Below are positions 16,644-25,164 of a stretch of DNA of 64,000 nt, piece by piece. Every line of letters begins with the position of its first letter. Position 1 is the stretch's first letter. A model generated the notes under the pieces. It saw only the letters and a program-made list of their open reading frames with translations. It had not been told where the DNA came from and did no database searches. The translations under genes were made by a program, and so were the position numbers. The DNA comes from Massilia forsythiae (GTDB lineage Bacteria > Pseudomonadota > Gammaproteobacteria > Burkholderiales > Burkholderiaceae_D), in assembly GCF_012849555.1 (NCBI RefSeq), contig NZ_CP051685.1:248001-312000 (forward strand), read 5' to 3'.

Positions 16644-17573
16644 ATGATGACGACCCCATCGACCCTGGAAACCCCTTCCCTGGCGCCGCAGCACAGCGCC
16701 CCGCGCCGTCCTTTCGGCTTCAGGACGGCCCTGCACGCGGCCGGCGGCGCGCTGCAATGGCGCCTGCTGCTGTGGTGGACGCTGTTGCTGCTGCTGCCGG
16801 CCGTCGTGGCGACGCTGCCGGTGTGGCAGATCCTGTCGGCCAACCTCGACTACTCGGTGCACGCGGCGCGCCTGGCCGAGCGCCTGGACATGCTCGCCAT
16901 CGCCGACCTGGCCGGCGTCGCCCGGGAGCGCCAGATCCTCGGTGCCGGCGCCATCGTGGCCCTGGCGCTGACCCTGCTGCTGTCGCCCCTGCTGTCGGGC
17001 ATGAGCGTGGCCGCCGCGCGCGCGCCGCAGCGCTTGCGCTTCATCCCGCTGCTGGCGGCCGGCGCCGCCGAATACGGACGCATGTTCCGTATGCTGGTGT
17101 GGGCGGCGATCCCGCTGGCGCTGGCGGGCGCCGCGTCCGGCGCCGCCTTCGGCCACGCCGCCAAAGTGGCCGGCAACGCGATCCTGGAAACCGACGCGCA
17201 GCAGGCGTCGCGCCTGGCGCTGGCGCTGACGGCCCTGCTCCTGGTGCTGGTGCACGCCAGCATCGACGCCGGCCGCGCACTGCTGGGCGCGGAGCCGCGG
17301 CGGCGTTCTGCATTCCTGGCATGGTGGGGCGGCGTCAAGCTGCTGGTGCGGCGCCCGCTGGCGGTGCTCGGCTCCTACCTGGTGATCACCGTGGCCGGCC
17401 TGGCGCTGGCGGCGCTGGTGGCGCTGTGGCGGATACAAGTGCCGGCGCTGGGCGCGGGTGGCACCGTCGCCGCCTTTTTGCTGGCGCAGCTGGCGGTGCT
17501 GGCCCTGGGCTGGATGCGCGGCGCGCGCCTGTTCGCGCTGATGGCGCTGGCGCGCGATCACGCGGGGCGCTGA
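16644..17573 (+). CDS. Multi-pass membrane protein of unknown function
   Basis: 309 residues starting MMTTPSTLETPSLAPQH, with about six hydrophobic segments (near residues 36-60, 93-120, 140-165, 190-210, 240-262 and 275-295). Recognisable points are FRTALHAAGGALQWRLLLWW at the N-terminal side and Arg/Ala-rich loops; there is no enzyme motif. The ATG follows the M1 peptidase stop by four bases, so translation is probably coupled and the two products may act together at the membrane. I do not recognise the family. Confidence 0.75.
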   Translation: MMTTPSTLETPSLAPQHSAPRRPFGFRTALHAAGGALQWRLLLWWTLLLLLPAVVATLPVWQILSANLDYSVHAARLAERLDMLAIADLAGVARERQILGAGAIVALALTLLLSPLLSGMSVAAARAPQRLRFIPLLAAGAAEYGRMFRMLVWAAIPLALAGAASGAAFGHAAKVAGNAILETDAQQASRLALALTALLLVLVHASIDAGRALLGAEPRRRSAFLAWWGGVKLLVRRPLAVLGSYLVITVAGLALAALVALWRIQVPALGAGGTVAAFLLAQLAVLALGWMRGARLFALMALARDHAGR

Positions 17574-17725
17574 GACGGCGGCTGGGCGCGCCGGTACCTG
17601 CGCCGGCTGGACGCGTGGACGGCAGCGCCGCCGCGGCGATGCAGATCGATGGTATGGCCCCCACCCTACGCACCGGCACGGATCAGCTAATATGACCGCT
17701 TGTCCAGCCATCGCAAGGAGCCGCC

Positions 17726-18547
17726 ATGACCGATCGCCTGCCCACCTATTTCGTCTCCCACGGCGGCGGGCCGTGGCCGTGGATGAAGAACCAGTACGGT
17801 CCCGCCTACGACCGCCTGGAAGCATCTCTGGTCGACATGCGGCGCCAGGTCGGCGTGCGCCCGCGGGCGGTGCTGGTGGTGAGCAGCCACTGGGAAACCG
17901 AGCGCTTCACGCTGTCGTCCGGCGCCGCGCCCGGCATGATCTACGACTACGGCGGCTTTCCGCCGCACACCTACCAGATCCGCTATCCGGCGCCGGGCGC
18001 GCCGCAGCTGGCGGCGCGCGTGGCCGGGCTGCTCGAGGCGGCCGGCCATCCGGCCGGACTGGACCCCGAACGCGGCTTCGACCACGGCACCTTTTCGATG
18101 CTCGCCCCGGTCTACCCGCAAGCCGACATGCCGGTGGTGCAGCTGTCGATCCGCCACGGCTACGATCCGGCCCTGCACCTGGATGCCGGCCGCGCGCTGG
18201 CGCCGCTGCGCGACGAGGGCGTGCTGATCATCGGCAGCGGCCTGTCCTTCCACAACCTGCGCCTGTTCGGCCCTGGCGGCGCGCAAGCCTCGCACGACTT
18301 CGACGGCTGGCTGCGCCACACGCTGCTGGCGCTGCCGCCGGACCAGCGCCGCGACGCCATGCTGCACTGGCGCGCGGCGCCGGGTGCGCGCCAGGCGCAT
18401 CCGCGCGAGGATCACCTGGTGCCGCTGTGGGTGGCATTGGGCGCGGCGGCCGATGAGACCGCTGCCTGCGTGTACCACGAGGAGGAGTTCTTCGGCAGCC
18501 TAGCGGTGTCGAGCTTCCGTTTCGGCGCGGCGCCGGGCGAGGCGTAA
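17726..18547 (+). CDS. LigB-type extradiol dioxygenase (DODA/YgiD family)
   Basis: 273 residues of the class III extradiol dioxygenase family, whose members open catechol-type rings such as DOPA, using a metal held by His. Seen: YFVSHGGGPWPWM with His12, VVSSHWETERFTLSSG, FDHGTFSMLAPVYP and GSGLSFHNL with the other conserved histidines. Length fits bacterial DODA-like proteins. The physiological substrate is unknown and no catabolic cluster surrounds it, so it may be a stand-alone oxygenase. A -10-like TAATAT lies near 17688 and the gene appears monocistronic. Confidence 0.9.
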   Translation: MTDRLPTYFVSHGGGPWPWMKNQYGPAYDRLEASLVDMRRQVGVRPRAVLVVSSHWETERFTLSSGAAPGMIYDYGGFPPHTYQIRYPAPGAPQLAARVAGLLEAAGHPAGLDPERGFDHGTFSMLAPVYPQADMPVVQLSIRHGYDPALHLDAGRALAPLRDEGVLIIGSGLSFHNLRLFGPGGAQASHDFDGWLRHTLLALPPDQRRDAMLHWRAAPGARQAHPREDHLVPLWVALGAAADETAACVYHEEEFFGSLAVSSFRFGAAPGEA

Positions 18548-18617
18548 GGTCGTTTGGATTGCGGCAAGGCGGTTGGATCGTCTGTGCAGACGCTGGCTGG
18601 ACGCGTGGCATGATATA

Positions 18618-18700
18618 TGGCGCCCGGAGCCGGCGTCGAACCGGCACGCCGCTGCAGACACGGGATTTTACGTCCCGGGTGCCTTGCGTGTATCAGCTCC
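18618..18700 (-). pseudogene. tRNA-Leu(UAA)-like relic overlapping the ylqF stop codon
   Basis: On the minus strand the segment has a D-arm remnant (GATACACGCAAGG), an anticodon stem CGGGA/TCCCG with loop CGTAAAA (anticodon UAA), a variable arm, an intact T-arm (GCCGGTTCGACGCCGGC) and a 3' acceptor strand TCCGGGC-G-CCA with encoded CCA. Two defects argue against a working tRNA: the 5' acceptor strand that should pair (GCCCGGA) is absent, and position 33 is G instead of U. Its 5' end lies inside the last codons of ylqF. Best read as a tRNA pseudogene or an integration scar that kept the 3' two-thirds of a tRNA-Leu. Confidence 0.55.
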
Positions 18701-19640
18701 CGCGCTTGCCGCGCGCCGCCTCTTCCGCCTTCAGTGCCGCCTTTTCGGCCGCGATGCGCGCCTTTTCTTCCATGTCGATGCGGTGCGCTTCCAGCGCCGC
18801 GGCGCGGGTCTGCGGCGATTCCAGGCTGATGCGGCCGAGCGCGCCCTGGCGGTAATCCTGCAGCAGCACGTGGGCCGCCTTTTCGTAGTCGAACTCGCCG
18901 CCGCGCACGCGGAAACCGCGCCGCGCCGCCACGCCTTCGATCACGCCGACGCCGTCCATGCCTTCGGGTTTGAGGCCATAGCGCGCGGCCAGCAGCTGCG
19001 GGTAGCGCTGCAGCAGCAGCGTGCCCAGGTATTCCGCCACTTCTTCCTCGATCACGGCGTTGGTGCCGACCGCGTGGCTGGCGGCCAGCATCAGGCCGTC
19101 GCTTTCCATGGCGATCTTCGGCCACAGCATGCCGGGGGTGTCGACCAGCACGGTGAATTTATCGAGGTACAGCTTTTGCTGGGCCTTGGTGACGGCCGGC
19201 TCGTCGCCGACCTTGGCCACGCGCTTCTTCAGCAGCGCGTTCATCAAGGTCGACTTGCCGACGTTCGGGATGCCCATGATCATGATGCGCAGCGGCTTGG
19301 TCGGCACGCCGCGGTGCGGCGCCAGCTGCTTGCACAGGTCGGGCAGGCGCGCCACGTCGGACGGCTTCTTGGTCGTCATCGGGTAGGCGGTGACGCCGTC
19401 CTGGGCGTCGTACCAGGCGGCCCAGGCCGCGGTGACGGCGGGATCGGCCAGGTCGGTCTTGTTCAGCACCTTCAGGCAGGGGCGCTGGCGGAACTTGCGC
19501 AGTTCCTCGACCATCGGGTTGCTGCTCGCCTGCGGCAGGCGCGCGTCCAGGACCTCGATCACCACATCGGTGTTTTCCATCTGCTCCGCGGCCTGCTTGC
19601 GGGCCGCGGCCATGTGGCCCGGGAACCATTGTATCGACAT
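18693..19640 (-). CDS. ylqF: Ribosome biogenesis GTPase YlqF (RbgA)
   Basis: Circularly permuted GTPase that assists late assembly of the large ribosomal subunit. 315 residues starting MSIQWFPGHMAAARK, typical of the family. Motif order shows the permutation: G4 LNKTDL first, then G1 MGIPNVGKSTLMNALL and G3 VDTPGMLWPK, followed by the C-terminal helical domain. The last codons and TGA overlap the tRNA-Leu-like relic, so the extreme C-terminus (EEAARGKRGS) may have been shaped by that event. No operon partner is evident. Confidence 0.94.
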   Translation of the reverse strand: MSIQWFPGHMAAARKQAAEQMENTDVVIEVLDARLPQASSNPMVEELRKFRQRPCLKVLNKTDLADPAVTAAWAAWYDAQDGVTAYPMTTKKPSDVARLPDLCKQLAPHRGVPTKPLRIMIMGIPNVGKSTLMNALLKKRVAKVGDEPAVTKAQQKLYLDKFTVLVDTPGMLWPKIAMESDGLMLAASHAVGTNAVIEEEVAEYLGTLLLQRYPQLLAARYGLKPEGMDGVGVIEGVAARRGFRVRGGEFDYEKAAHVLLQDYRQGALGRISLESPQTRAAALEAHRIDMEEKARIAAEKAALKAEEAARGKRGS

Positions 19641-19786
19641 GCTTTTCTCAAATTTCTGCGTTCAAACCGCTATTTTACGCTGTGCGCTGCCTGCTGACCG
19701 TGGCGGCAGGGAAACATCATGAAATCCGGTTCGGCTTGCCATCCGGGCGCAGTGCTGCACCCGGATACGGTCAGTGGCAGAAAAAC

Positions 19787-19811
19787 CTCGTTCCCGCAAA
19801 GGCGGGACGAC
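19787..19811. repeat. Single REP-like palindrome
   Basis: CGTTCCCGC-AAAG-GCGGGACG-type hairpin. It belongs to the same family as the paired elements at 42766, 55613 and 62343 and lies beside the stop codon of the next gene (19818). Confidence 0.6.
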
Positions 19812-19817
19812 GCTGAT

Positions 19818-21122
19818 TCAAGGCCTGTTCGATCCTCGATGCACCGCCCCGCATTCGCTCGCCGGCAAGGGCTGCAGCGGATCGGCCTCGCGCAGCGCCG
19901 CGCCGGCCAGCGCCGCGTCCTTGGCGAACTCGGTCAGATAGCGGGTGCGCTCCTCGCTCTGCCATTCGGCGTCCGAGAAGCCGTCGAGCGCGTAGTCCTT
20001 GCTGGTGTGGACCTTGCCTTCCAGGCGCGGCATCAGGACGCGGTCGGGGTCGGTGTTTTCCTTGAGCAGATAGCCGTCGACGTCGCGCAGGGTCAACGGG
20101 AGCACAGGGGGTCGATCGGACTGCGCCTGGTCGCGCAGCAGCTTGCCGAACAGGGCCAGCCTGACCTCGGCCGGGCCGGGACCGAGCAGGTCGTTGAAGG
20201 TCAGCAGCGCGAACGGGCGCCCGTGGGCGTCGTCGACGCGGCCGCTGACGATGTAGCGGCCCGGCAGACGCACTTCGGTGCGCAGGGTGAAGACCAGCGC
20301 GCCGTCCTCGATCGCCTCGCGCACCTGGCCGGTCCAGACCGCCGGCAATTCCGGCGTGTGGATCACGTCGAAGGCGACCACGCCGCTCCTGCCGCCGGCG
20401 CTGTAGCGCACCTCGGTGCGGATGGTGCCGTTGAAGCCGGCCAGGCTGCCCTGCGCCGGCGCCAGCACGCCGGTCAAAACGCCGTCCCCCGTGGCCTGGT
20501 CGGTACCCAGGCCATCGTCGGCGAACGCCAACGCCACTTGCGGGCCGCTGCGCGCGCCGTCGTAGGTGATGCCCTGCGCCAGCGCGCGCGTCACCACCAG
20601 CGGCACGCCGTTGCCCGCGGCGTCGACGGCGCGCAGCGAAAAGTGCACCGCTTCGCCGGCCACCAGGTAGACGCGCGACTGCGAGGTCTGCAATTGCACG
20701 CCGGTCTCGACGCCGCCGTCCTGCAGCCGCATCGGGTTGGTGTCGAGGATCGGGGCGTTGGGACGGTTCTGGTCGGCGTTCTCGCTCATCGGGCGCGACC
20801 CGGACGGGTACCGGCTGCCGGCACGGTAGCTGCAATAGGTATGGTCGGCCAGCCGGTAGTTGTCGGCCAGTTCGCGGCGCCAGCGCGCGCGCTCGTCCGG
20901 CAACGGCAGGCCGGCGCCGTCGATCCTGCCGGCTACGAGGCCGGCTGCGGCGGCAGGCGCCGCAGCAGCGGCCGGCGCGGGCGGCTCGCCGCCGCCGCGC
21001 ATGCTCCACAACGCCAGGCCGGCCGCCGCCAGCGCCACCGCCAGGGCCGTGCGCCGCAGCCACGGCCGGGGAACGCGGCCCCCGCGCCCGCGCCGGCCCG
21101 GCGGCGGCGCCTCAGAGCGCAC
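19818..21122 (-). CDS. Membrane-anchored beta-rich periplasmic protein of unknown function
   Basis: 434 residues. A basic N-terminus and one membrane anchor (about 24-42, TALAVALAAAGLALWSM) are followed by an Ala/Pro linker and a large soluble region that should lie in the periplasm. That region contains Ig-like pattern (VYLVAGEAVHFSLRAVDAAGNGVPL, LPGRYIVSGRVDDAHGRPFALLTF) and a conserved-looking C-terminal segment (RDVDGYLLKENTDPDRVLMP, TSKDYALDGFSDAEWQSEERTRYLTEF). The start lies 11 bases inside the end of the upstream secreted-protein gene, so expression is coupled. Anchor plus periplasmic domain beside a secreted hydrolase-like protein recalls lipase-foldase pairs in layout only; the fold differs. 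Confidence 0.75.
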   Translation of the reverse strand: MRSEAPPPGRRGRGGRVPRPWLRRTALAVALAAAGLALWSMRGGGEPPAPAAAAAPAAAAGLVAGRIDGAGLPLPDERARWRRELADNYRLADHTYCSYRAGSRYPSGSRPMSENADQNRPNAPILDTNPMRLQDGGVETGVQLQTSQSRVYLVAGEAVHFSLRAVDAAGNGVPLVVTRALAQGITYDGARSGPQVALAFADDGLGTDQATGDGVLTGVLAPAQGSLAGFNGTIRTEVRYSAGGRSGVVAFDVIHTPELPAVWTGQVREAIEDGALVFTLRTEVRLPGRYIVSGRVDDAHGRPFALLTFNDLLGPGPAEVRLALFGKLLRDQAQSDRPPVLPLTLRDVDGYLLKENTDPDRVLMPRLEGKVHTSKDYALDGFSDAEWQSEERTRYLTEFAKDAALAGAALREADPLQPLPASECGAVHRGSNRP

Positions 21123-22026
21123 TGGCCGCCACCGCGGCGCGCATCACCGAGACGATGCCGCCCCAGTTGCCGTTGACGTAATGGTTGTAGTCCTCGCCGT
21201 CGTCGCGGAACGCCACCGAGTGGGTGTTCCATTTCGGACGCCCGCCCTGGTTGGCCGCGCTGCCCAGGGTCAGGTCGTTGCAGAACCAGTCGCGCGGGTT
21301 GCAGAACGCGGCGCCCGAGCTGCCCGACACGCCGCCGGCGCTGTGGTAGGCCTCGACCTCGTCGTCCTGCCCCGGCAGCAGCGCCGAATACAGCGCGCCC
21401 CTGGCGCCGGCGTACATGTAGAACCAGATGCCGCGCGTGGCGTTGTGGTTGTACATGGCGCGCGCGGTGACCGTGCGCAGGTCCTGCACCAGCGGTTCCG
21501 AGATCGCCCACGCGCCGGCGTCGGCCAGTTCCGAGCCGCCGCCGGAACCGGCGGCCACGCGCACCCACTTGATGTTCCAGCCGGCTTGCGTGCCTCCCGC
21601 GCTCCCGCCGAGGTCGGCGCACACGCCGGCGGCGTTGGCCACCGCGTTCTTTTTCACGCGGGTGGAGCCGCCGTAGTTGGCCAGCGTGTAGCCGATCATC
21701 AGGTCGCCGGCACTGTGGGCGGCGATGTAGCACCAGTTGGCGCCGGTGCAGAAGCAGTCGAGCGCGTCGCGCAGGTGGCCGCTCTGCGAGGCGATGCTGC
21801 TCCTGCCGTCCCAGTTGGCCGCCTTCTTGTTGATGCCGGCGGGCGTGGAGGCCGGGCCCCAGTAGGCGAAGCTGTCGTAGTCGCCGACGGTGCCGCCGCC
21901 GTTGCGGCCGTTGATCCACAGCGTATAGTTGGTGGCCGCGGCCAGGCCGGATGCGGCCAGCAGGCATGGCGCCAGCAAGCATCGCGCCAGCAAGCATTGC
22001 GCCAGCCTCGTGCGTATCGGGTTCAT
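21112..22026 (-). CDS. Secreted protein with an AHSAG nucleophile-elbow-like motif
   Basis: 304 residues: signal peptide MNPIRTRLAQ followed by three CLLAx units, then TNYTLWINGRNGGGTVGDYDSF. CYIAAHSAGDLMIGYTL has the G/A-H-S-x-G form seen at the catalytic serine of alpha/beta hydrolases, preceded by a beta-strand-like stretch. Possible acid and His partners lie in DDEVEAYHSAGG and WNTHSVAFRDDGEDYNHYVNG. Six cysteines in the mature part suggest disulfides. A lipase- or esterase-like enzyme is plausible but unproven. GGAGGAGCG directly precedes ATG 22026, a strong RBS. The 3' end overlaps the next gene by 11 bases. Confidence 0.75.
   Translation of the reverse strand: MNPIRTRLAQCLLARCLLAPCLLAASGLAAATNYTLWINGRNGGGTVGDYDSFAYWGPASTPAGINKKAANWDGRSSIASQSGHLRDALDCFCTGANWCYIAAHSAGDLMIGYTLANYGGSTRVKKNAVANAAGVCADLGGSAGGTQAGWNIKWVRVAAGSGGGSELADAGAWAISEPLVQDLRTVTARAMYNHNATRGIWFYMYAGARGALYSALLPGQDDEVEAYHSAGGVSGSSGAAFCNPRDWFCNDLTLGSAANQGGRPKWNTHSVAFRDDGEDYNHYVNGNWGGIVSVMRAAVAASAL
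21956..22000. repeat. 15-bp tandem repeat, three copies, inside a signal peptide
   Basis: The unit GCCAGCARGCATNGC is repeated at 21956-21970, 21971-21985 and 21986-22000, with a partial fourth. On the minus strand it encodes CLLAR, CLLAP and CLLAA in the hydrophobic core of the signal peptide of the 21112-22026 gene. The unit is a multiple of three, so gain or loss of copies would keep the frame. Confidence 0.85.
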
Positions 22027-22109
22027 CGCTCCTCCGCCATCGTCGCTTGTTCACGTTAGACGACGGCGGAAGGTCATCGGTTCACATACGTGCGCGGACC
22101 GCAGGGCGG

Positions 22110-23042
22110 CTAATCGAGCTCGGCCAGCGCCTTGACGTGCGCCGCCACGCTGCGGCCCAGCGCCGACAGGTTGTAGCCGCCCTCCAGGCAGCTGACGATG
22201 CGTCCCTGCGCGTGCTCGCGCGCCACCTCCACCAGCCGGTGCGTCATCCAGGCGTAGTCGGCCTCGACCAGCGCCATCCCGCCCAGGTCGTCCTCGCGGT
22301 GGGCGTCGAAGCCGGCCGAGACGAAGACCATCTGCGGGCGGAACGCGTGCAGCGCCGGCAGCCAGTAGTCCTCGACCAGGCGGCGCACGGCGTCGCCGCC
22401 CGTGTAGGCCGGCACCGGGATGTTGACGCTGGTGGCGGTGATGGGGCCGGGCTCGGTGTACGGATAGAACGGATGCTGGAAGAAGCTGGCCATCAGCACG
22501 CGCGGGTCGTCCCGGAACGAGGCGTCGGTGCCGTTGCCGTGGTGGACGTCGAAGTCGACGATCGCCACCCGCGCCAGGCCGTGCGCCTCGAGCGCGTGGC
22601 GCGCCGCGATCGCCACGTTGTTGAACAGGCAGAAGCCCATCGGCGCGTCCGGCAGCGCGTGGTGGCCAGGCGGGCGCACCGCGCAAAAGGCATTGTCGAC
22701 GCTGCCCCCGATGACCGCGTCGGTGGCGGCCACGGCGGCGCCGGCGGCGCGCAGCGCGGCGCGGTAGCTGTCCCGGCACAGCAGGGTGTCGCCGTCGAGC
22801 GGATAGTGCCGGCCGGCGGCCTCCGGCAGGTTGTCGCGCACCAGGTCGAGCGCGGCGCGGCTGTGGTTGCGCAGGATCGCGGCCTCGTCGGCCAGCGGCG
22901 CGCTGTGCTGCTCGACCAGGCCGTCCAGGCGCGCCAGGATTAGTTGGTCCTCGATGGCGCGCAGGCGCGCCGGCGACTCGGGGTGCCAGTCGCCCATCTC
23001 GTGCAGGAGGCAGTCGGGGTGGCTGTAGATTGCTGTGCTCAT
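22110..23042 (-). CDS. Histone deacetylase family protein (acetylpolyamine or acetoin-type amidohydrolase)
   Basis: 310-residue zinc deacetylase of the arginase/deacetylase fold. Motifs: HPESPARLRAIEDQL near the N-terminus, RPPGHHALPDAPMGFCLFNN with the catalytic histidine pair, DFDVHHGNGTDASF with zinc ligands, and SAGFDAHREDDLGGMAL with the third ligand. Bacterial members remove acetyl groups from polyamines or proteins; the substrate here cannot be told. It is divergent from the moxR operon, with which it shares a short promoter region. Confidence 0.92.
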   Translation of the reverse strand: MSTAIYSHPDCLLHEMGDWHPESPARLRAIEDQLILARLDGLVEQHSAPLADEAAILRNHSRAALDLVRDNLPEAAGRHYPLDGDTLLCRDSYRAALRAAGAAVAATDAVIGGSVDNAFCAVRPPGHHALPDAPMGFCLFNNVAIAARHALEAHGLARVAIVDFDVHHGNGTDASFRDDPRVLMASFFQHPFYPYTEPGPITATSVNIPVPAYTGGDAVRRLVEDYWLPALHAFRPQMVFVSAGFDAHREDDLGGMALVEADYAWMTHRLVEVAREHAQGRIVSCLEGGYNLSALGRSVAAHVKALAELD

Positions 23043-23164
23043 GGGTCAAGTGCCGTAGAATCGACGGGATCGCATGCGGCATAGGGAAAGATTGCCAATA
23101 ACGCTAATCTACCATGCGCACCACGCTTGTGCAGAGCGCCTTTTGGAACCTCACGGGAAGCACC

Positions 23165-24084
<920 letters not shown>

Positions 24085-24085
<1 letters not shown>

Positions 24086-25164
24086 TGGCGCGGATGGCGC
24101 GCACGGCCGGCCCGGCCCGCAGCGAAGCCGCGCCAGCCAGGCCGGCGCCGGCCTGGCTGGCCGCCGCGCGCAGCCGCTGGCGTGCACGCGCCACGGCGCA
24201 GGACGCCGGCGAGGTGGTGCTGGGCCAGCGCCGCGTGTATATCCTGCCCACCGGCGCCGGGCTCGGCTTCGCGGCGCTGCTGCTGGTGCTGCTGGTCGGC
24301 TCGATCAACTACAACCTCGGCCTGGGCTACGCGCTGACCTTCGTCGCCGCCGCCTGCGCCGTGGTCGACATGGTGGGCACCTGGCGCAACCTGGCGCACC
24401 TGCGCCTGCGCGCCGGGCGCGCGCCCGACGTATTCGCCGGCGCCGACGTGCCGTTCGCGCTGCACGTGGCCAACCGCACGCGCCTGGACCGCTATGCCGT
24501 CTGGATCGATGCCGACGACGTGCCGGCGCCGCGCCACCCGTTCGACGTGGCCGCCGGCGGCAGCGCGGCGCCGGTGCTGGCCGCCGCCGCCGCGCAGCGC
24601 GGCTGGCGCGCGGCCCCGCGCATGCGCCTGTCCACGCGTTTCCCGCTCGGCCTGTTCCGCGCCTGGAGCTACTGGCAGCCGGACAGCCGCGCGCTGGTCT
24701 ATCCGCGGCCGGAGCAGGACGCGCCGCCGCTGCCGTACGACCGCTGGCCCGATCCGGACGGTGCCGGCAACGGCGGCAGCGACGATTTCGGCGGCGTGCG
24801 CAGCTACCAGCCGGGCGATCCGCTGCGCCACCTGGCCTGGCGCCAGATCGCGCGCCTCGATCCGGCCCTCGGCGGCCAGCTGCTGACCAAGCATTTCGAA
24901 GGCGGCGCCTCCGAGATGCTGGTGCTCGACTTCGGCGCGCTGCCGGCCCAGCTCGACCTCGAAAGCAGGCTGTCGCGCATGACGCGCTGGGTGCTGGACG
25001 CCGAGGCGCGCGCCCTGCCCTACGCCTTCCGCCTCGGCGCCGTCGAGTACGACAGCGCGCTCGGCGCCGCGCACCAGGCCGCCTGCCTGCGCGCGCTGGC
25101 GCTGTACGGCCTCGGCGGCGAACACGCCGGCCCCGGCGGCGCGGACCAAGGCGCTGCGCCGTGA
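24085..25164 (+). CDS. DUF58 domain protein
   Basis: 359 residues. After a basic N-terminus come two membrane segments (about 56-95, GAGLGFAALLLVLLVGSIN and the YALTFVAAACAVVDMV stretch), then a soluble part with the DUF58 signature GGVRSYQPGDPLRHLAWRQIAR. Function of the family is unknown; it accompanies MoxR ATPases and TgpA-type transglutaminases as here. Start ATG 24085 overlaps the moxR stop by one base; the end overlaps the GTG of the next gene (GTGA). Confidence 0.92.

Noticed and set aside
14306-16843. An 845-codon minus-strand frame across the M1 peptidase
   Set aside because: Shadow frame; the plus strand has an intact HEXXH peptidase with correct spacing.
18618-18700. Functional tRNA-Leu gene
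   Set aside because: No 5' acceptor strand, loss of U33 and overlap with a coding gene end.
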